9,436 nucleotides of DNA, taken from assembly GCA_944323945.1 (NCBI GenBank), contig CALUUL010000061.1:1-9436 (forward strand), given 5' to 3'. Below the pieces are notes generated by a model. The model saw only the letters and a list, made by a program, of their open reading frames with translations, did no database searches and was not told the origin of the DNA. Shown in pieces: positions 7,406-9,436 of the stretch (position 1 is the first letter of the stretch; each line of letters starts with the position of its first letter). A program made the translations under genes and the position numbers. Origin of the DNA: Candidatus Gastranaerophilales bacterium (GTDB lineage Bacteria; Cyanobacteriota; Vampirovibrionia; Gastranaerophilales; Gastranaerophilaceae).

Positions 7406-7463
7406 CCATCAACAAATAATATTAAACCAATTCCAAAAATTGACTTATGAAGTTTTTGTTAAT

Positions 7464-7547
7464 CCTCGGCTAGGTTTTAGTTTTAAGGTTTTCTGTCTTA
7501 TCAGAAACGGGTTATTTATATACCCTTCCCCCTAGCTTTCTACGGTT
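7464..7547 (-). ncRNA. L10 leader (L10/L7-L12 binding fold) of rplJ-rplL mRNA
   Basis: In the leftward transcript GCTAGG (7536-7531) pairs with CCTAGC (7474-7469), and the latter runs into CGAGG. This CCTAGCCGAGG end closely resembles the CCUGCCGAGG end of known L10 leader RNAs, which mimic the 23S rRNA binding site of L10. Two inner hairpins are visible: GGGT/ACCC at 7525-7509, and TTTCTG/CAGAAA with its arms at 7502-7507 and 7490-7495. GGGGGAAGGG near 7534-7523 is a candidate for the kinked internal loop. The location, directly upstream of rplJ, is the expected one. The terminator/antiterminator module follows downstream. Confidence 0.72.
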
Positions 7548-7557
7548 ATGTGAGTAG

Positions 7558-7584
7558 TTTATAAAAAACAAAGATTAAAATCAA
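7558..7584 (-). promoter_or_regulatory. Candidate promoter for rplJ-rplL
   Basis: Read leftward, TTGATT (7584-7579) and TATAAA (7563-7558) are sigma70-like boxes with a short 15-base spacer. They would start transcription just before the L10 leader fold. The spacing is not ideal and the DNA is very AT-rich, so this is tentative. Between this and the infC promoter (about 7585-7718) I see only AT-rich sequence with no gene or hairpin. Confidence 0.35.
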
Positions 7585-7718
7585 GTAAATAGAATTTTTA
7601 ATTGTGAATTTTATTAAAAAATGTAAAAATGTTGATTATATAGTTTAAGAAGTTTTAGTTTTTATTTTTTAGGGTATTTGAAAATTATTAGTAAGATAAT
7701 TAATCCCAAAGATAGTAT

Positions 7719-7747
7719 TTGCAAAGTAAAACCTTATCTGATAAAAT
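7719..7747 (+). promoter_or_regulatory. Candidate promoter for infC
   Basis: TTGCAA (7719-7724), a 17-base spacer and TAAAAT (7742-7747) form a reasonable sigma70-type promoter. A start near 7754 would leave only about 25 leader bases before the infC start codon. That leaves no room for the long L20-binding leader found upstream of infC in Bacillus-type genomes. Confidence 0.5.
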
Positions 7748-7778
7748 ATTTGCGTTAGCTAAATAGGAGGACAATACC

Positions 7779-8294
7779 ATTAGTAAAGATAATAACCAAC
7801 CGCTATTAAATAGAAATATTAGAGTAAAAGAAGTAAGATTGATTGATGATGAAGGAACTAATCATGGCGTAGTAGCGACGTCAAAAGCTCTTATGATGGC
7901 AGAAGATAGGGGGTTGGATTTAATAGTAGTCTCTCCTAATCAGGAACCTCCGGTAGCAAAAATTTTAGACTATGGAAAATATAAATACGAGATAGAAAAA
8001 CGTGCGAAGGAATCTAAGAAAAAGCAACATACTATTGATATTAAAGAAATAAAAGTAAGATATAAAATTGATGTTAATGATTATAATGTTAAAATTAACA
8101 GTATAAAGAAATTTATAGCTAAAGGCAATAAAGTTAAAATAGTAGTAATGCTTCGAGGAAGAGAAATGCAACACAGCCATTTGGCATATGATTTAGCGAA
8201 TAGGTTCCTTGTAGATTTGGAAGGTGAAAAAATGACTGTTGAGAAAAAGCCTTCAATGGATGGAAGAAACGTAGTAACAATACTAGCACCATAG
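7779..8294 (+). CDS. infC: Translation initiation factor IF-3 (AUU start)
   Basis: IF-3 binds the 30S subunit, prevents 50S joining and checks start-codon and initiator-tRNA fidelity. Starting at ATT 7779-7781 gives 171 residues, typical for the family. The added N terminus (SKDNNQPLLNRNIRVKEVRL) matches the conserved IF-3 opening that a start at the next in-frame TTG (7839) would remove. The ATT follows a perfect AGGAGG (7765-7770) by eight bases. An in-frame stop at 7764-7766 excludes earlier starts. The N domain ends near DYGKYKYE (64-71), then a Lys-rich linker. The C domain carries KEIKVRYKID (about 89-98) and MLRGREMQH (about 124-132). An AUU start is the known device by which IF-3 represses its own translation. 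rpmI-rplT lie downstream, past a terminator. Confidence 0.96.
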   Translation: MSKDNNQPLLNRNIRVKEVRLIDDEGTNHGVVATSKALMMAEDRGLDLIVVSPNQEPPVAKILDYGKYKYEIEKRAKESKKKQHTIDIKEIKVRYKIDVNDYNVKINSIKKFIAKGNKVKIVVMLRGREMQHSHLAYDLANRFLVDLEGEKMTVEKKPSMDGRNVVTILAP

Positions 8295-8321
8295 TTATAA
8301 TATATTACTTTTTATTAATAT

Positions 8322-8349
8322 AAAATACACGCTTGTTGCGTGTATTTTT
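8322..8349 (+). terminator. Intrinsic terminator between infC and rpmI
   Basis: AAAATACACGC (8322-8332) pairs with GCGTGTATTTT (8338-8348) over a TTGTT loop and is followed by U residues. It begins 27 bases after the infC stop. Unless it is read through or regulated, it splits infC from rpmI-rplT. Confidence 0.85.
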
Positions 8350-8364
8350 GTTTGCTTTACAATA

Positions 8365-8441
8365 TATAATGTGATTCAATTTTGCGGAGGCATGTCGCAA
8401 TATTGGTCAGGAAAGTATAGTAAAGTAAAAAGGAGAAAACT
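8365..8441 (+). promoter_or_regulatory. Candidate promoter -10 box and leader of rpmI-rplT
   Basis: A perfect TATAAT lies at 8365-8370, just after the infC terminator, but no good -35 box is found at the right distance. The leader that follows has a small hairpin, TTGCG (8382-8386) with CGCAA (8396-8400), whose loop contains GAGG. The true ribosome binding site, AGGAG, is at 8431-8435. This could be a separate promoter plus an L20-binding leader. Only the boxes and the hairpin are seen; the role is inferred. Confidence 0.35.
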
Positions 8442-8651
8442 ATGCCAAAGATGAAAACACACCGTAGCGGCGCAAAAAGGTACAAAGTTACTGCCAGCGG
8501 TAAGATTTTAAGAAGAAAAGCCGGTAAAGGGCATTTATTGCAACACAAAAGTGCTTCAAGAAAGAGAAAACTTTCTTCTATGATAGAAGTTTCTGCTACA
8601 CATAAGAAACTTGTATTAAAAGAACTTCCATATGCGAAGTGTTCAGGTTAA
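8442..8651 (+). CDS. rpmI: 50S ribosomal protein L35
   Basis: A small, very basic component of the large ribosomal subunit. At 69 residues it is within a few residues of the usual length of about 65. The conserved opening PKMKTHRSGAKRYKVTASGK is intact, followed by the Lys/Arg-rich core KAGKGHLLQHKS and SRKRKL. The ATG follows AGGAG (8431-8435) by six bases. rplT begins 28 bases after the stop, the standard rpmI-rplT arrangement. The C-terminal AKCSG tail is unremarkable. Confidence 0.97.
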   Translation: MPKMKTHRSGAKRYKVTASGKILRRKAGKGHLLQHKSASRKRKLSSMIEVSATHKKLVLKELPYAKCSG

Positions 8652-8679
8652 GAATTTAAAGAAGAAAGGAAATTGAAAA

Positions 8680-9030
8680 ATGAGAGTTAAACGTGGAAAT
8701 GTCTTAAGAAAAAGACATAAAAAGATATTAAAGTTAGCAAAAGGCTTTAAAGGTGCAAGAAGCAGAATTTTTAAAGTTGCAAATACTGCTGTAATGAAGA
8801 AATTAAAATATCAATACAGAGACAGACGTAATCTAAAGAGAAATATGCGTCGTTTGTGGATTGTTAGAATTAATGCAGCTGTTAGACAACATGGTTTAAG
8901 CTATTCTAAATTTATGAATGCGCTTAAAAAATCAGAAGTTGCTATTAACAGAAAAATGCTTGCTGATTTAGCAGTAAATGAGCCTGAAGCATTTTCTATT
9001 ATTGTTGAAACAGCAAAGTCTGCAAAATAG
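8680..9030 (+). CDS. rplT: 50S ribosomal protein L20
   Basis: A 23S rRNA-binding protein needed early in 50S assembly, and in several bacteria the translational repressor of its own operon. At 116 residues it is close to the usual 118. The basic N-terminal helix [28 protein letters not shown] is followed by [23 protein letters not shown] (about 45-67). The globular rRNA-binding end contains [12 protein letters not shown] (about 71-82) and [10 protein letters not shown] (about 89-98). The ATG follows an AAGGA-type site (8665-8670) by nine bases. It is the last gene of the rightward cluster and ends in a terminator 28 bases past its stop. Confidence 0.97.
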   Translation: MRVKRGNVLRKRHKKILKLAKGFKGARSRIFKVANTAVMKKLKYQYRDRRNLKRNMRRLWIVRINAAVRQHGLSYSKFMNALKKSEVAINRKMLADLAVNEPEAFSIIVETAKSAK

Positions 9031-9057
9031 TGAAAAATAGAAAAAGTAAATAAAAGG

Positions 9058-9080
9058 GCCTCTGTTAGAGGCTTTTTTTT
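9058..9080 (+). terminator. Intrinsic terminator after rplT
   Basis: GCCTCT (9058-9063) pairs with AGAGGC (9067-9072) over a GTT loop and is followed by eight T (9073-9080). This is a textbook terminator closing the ribosomal protein cluster. It is partly usable leftward as well, because a T-rich stretch follows on the other strand. Confidence 0.93.
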
Positions 9081-9206
9081 ATTAATGAATATTAATATAT
9101 ATTAAATATATATGTTATATATAAAACTATATGGGAATAATATTAATATAGTCAATTTTCTTTATTACTTATTTTCCTTCACTCCTTTTCTCCATAACAA
9201 GACTGT

Positions 9207-9229
9207 GGTCGCGATGCGACCTTTTTTTT
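9207..9229 (+). terminator. Terminator with no visible gene upstream
   Basis: GGTCGC (9207-9212) and GCGACC (9216-9221) form a perfect 6-bp GC-rich stem with a GAT loop, followed by eight T (9222-9229). The 126 bases between this and the rplT terminator contain no credible reading frame with a ribosome binding site. It is either a back-up terminator, the end of a small RNA, or a relic of a lost gene. Confidence 0.8.
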
Positions 9230-9236
9230 ATTTTTT

Positions 9237-9436
9237 GCGTAGGGTGGAGAGAGGCGGAGCCGACCGAACCCGAAGAAGCATCAGACCGACCGAGCAGGAA
9301 AACGAAAGTTTTCGAAGCGAGGATACAAGGTCTGTGCTGAGAGCAAAAAATAAATACGGTGCGTAGGGTGGAGAGAGGCGGAGCCGACCGAACCCGAAGA
9401 AGCATCAGACCGACCGAGCAGGAAAACGAAAGTTTT
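9237..9436. repeat. GC-rich direct repeat, 124-bp period, running off the window end
   Basis: The 76 bases at 9237-9312 recur identically at 9361-9436, giving a period of 124 bp. The second copy is cut by the end of the window. The unit is about 58% GC over those 76 bases, against strongly AT-rich surroundings. It contains a GGC-GGA-GCC mini-stem (9253-9261), five CCGA tetramers, and a hairpin GAAAAC-GAAA-GTTTTC (9298-9313) with a GNRA-type tetraloop. The remaining 48 bases of the unit (9313-9360) include an AT-rich tail, AAAAAATAAATA. The period is not a multiple of three, so it is not a coding repeat. Two adjacent units suggest a tandem array or an interspersed repeat element that extends to the right. 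Confidence 0.85.

Noticed and set aside
7335..7415. 27-residue N-terminal extension of L10
   Set aside because: It falls inside the attenuator hairpins, lacks a ribosome binding site and is absent from L10 family proteins; the ATG at 7334 has a perfect AAGGAG.
8392..8454. Short frame ATG TCG CAA TAT ... overlapping the rpmI start, a possible leader peptide
   Set aside because: GGAGG is only one base before the ATG, too close for initiation, and the peptide has no regulatory codon run.
9112..9405. Open frames on both strands through the terminal repeat
   Set aside because: No ribosome binding sites, low-complexity translations, and the 124-bp repeat period changes frame between copies, so they are not genes.
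9237..9436. CRISPR array
   Set aside because: The repeat unit is far too long, there are no variable spacers between copies and no cas genes nearby.

Overview
The window is low-GC chromosomal DNA carrying housekeeping genes in two divergent blocks. Leftward genes (- strand) fill positions 51-7334 and rightward genes (+ strand) fill 7779-9030. Most genes have AAGGAG/GGAG ribosome binding sites, and U-tract hairpin terminators separate the units. My best guess at the source is a gut-type, non-photosynthetic relative of cyanobacteria (Gastranaerophilales/Vampirovibrionia). The hints are the very AT-rich genome, a multi-AMIN-domain cell-wall amidase, small EF-hand proteins, and an rplJ-rplL pair not followed by rpoB. 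This is inference, not proof; a low-GC Firmicute-like lineage is the main alternative.

Leftward block, in order of transcription. (1) rplJ-rplL (L10 and L7/L12, the ribosomal stalk) sits behind a structured L10-type leader at about 7371-7550. The leader contains a terminator/antiterminator pair, and the operon ends at a terminator at 6318-6346. (2) A secreted protein with 16 cysteines and a Spy/CpxP-like helical part (5678-6205) has its own terminator at 5642-5670. (3) A two-EF-hand protein (4974-5543) ends at a strong terminator at 4923-4954. (4) A probable five-gene run follows: AMIN/Amidase_3 N-acetylmuramoyl-L-alanine amidase (start revised to 4867), murI 5 bases later, a secreted beta-rich hypothetical protein, trxB 17 bases later, and a YbjQ-family protein whose Shine-Dalgarno sequence is buried in a perfect 10-bp hairpin. 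Amidase and glutamate racemase both act on peptidoglycan.

Rightward block: infC-rpmI-rplT (IF-3, L35, L20). infC lacks a usable ATG/GTG/TTG start. The well-placed start is ATT at 7779, eight bases after a perfect AGGAGG, which matches the AUU start known for IF-3 autoregulation in other bacteria. A promoter at 7719-7747 leaves only a very short infC leader. An intrinsic terminator lies inside the cluster between infC and rpmI, so rpmI-rplT may be controlled separately.

Right end (9081-9436): a terminator closes rplT, then comes an extremely AT-rich stretch with a second terminator that no visible gene explains. After that a GC-rich (about 58%) 124-bp direct repeat begins and runs off the end of the window. 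The repeat and the unexplained terminator are the least ordinary parts. I see no CRISPR array, transposase, tRNA or defence system.
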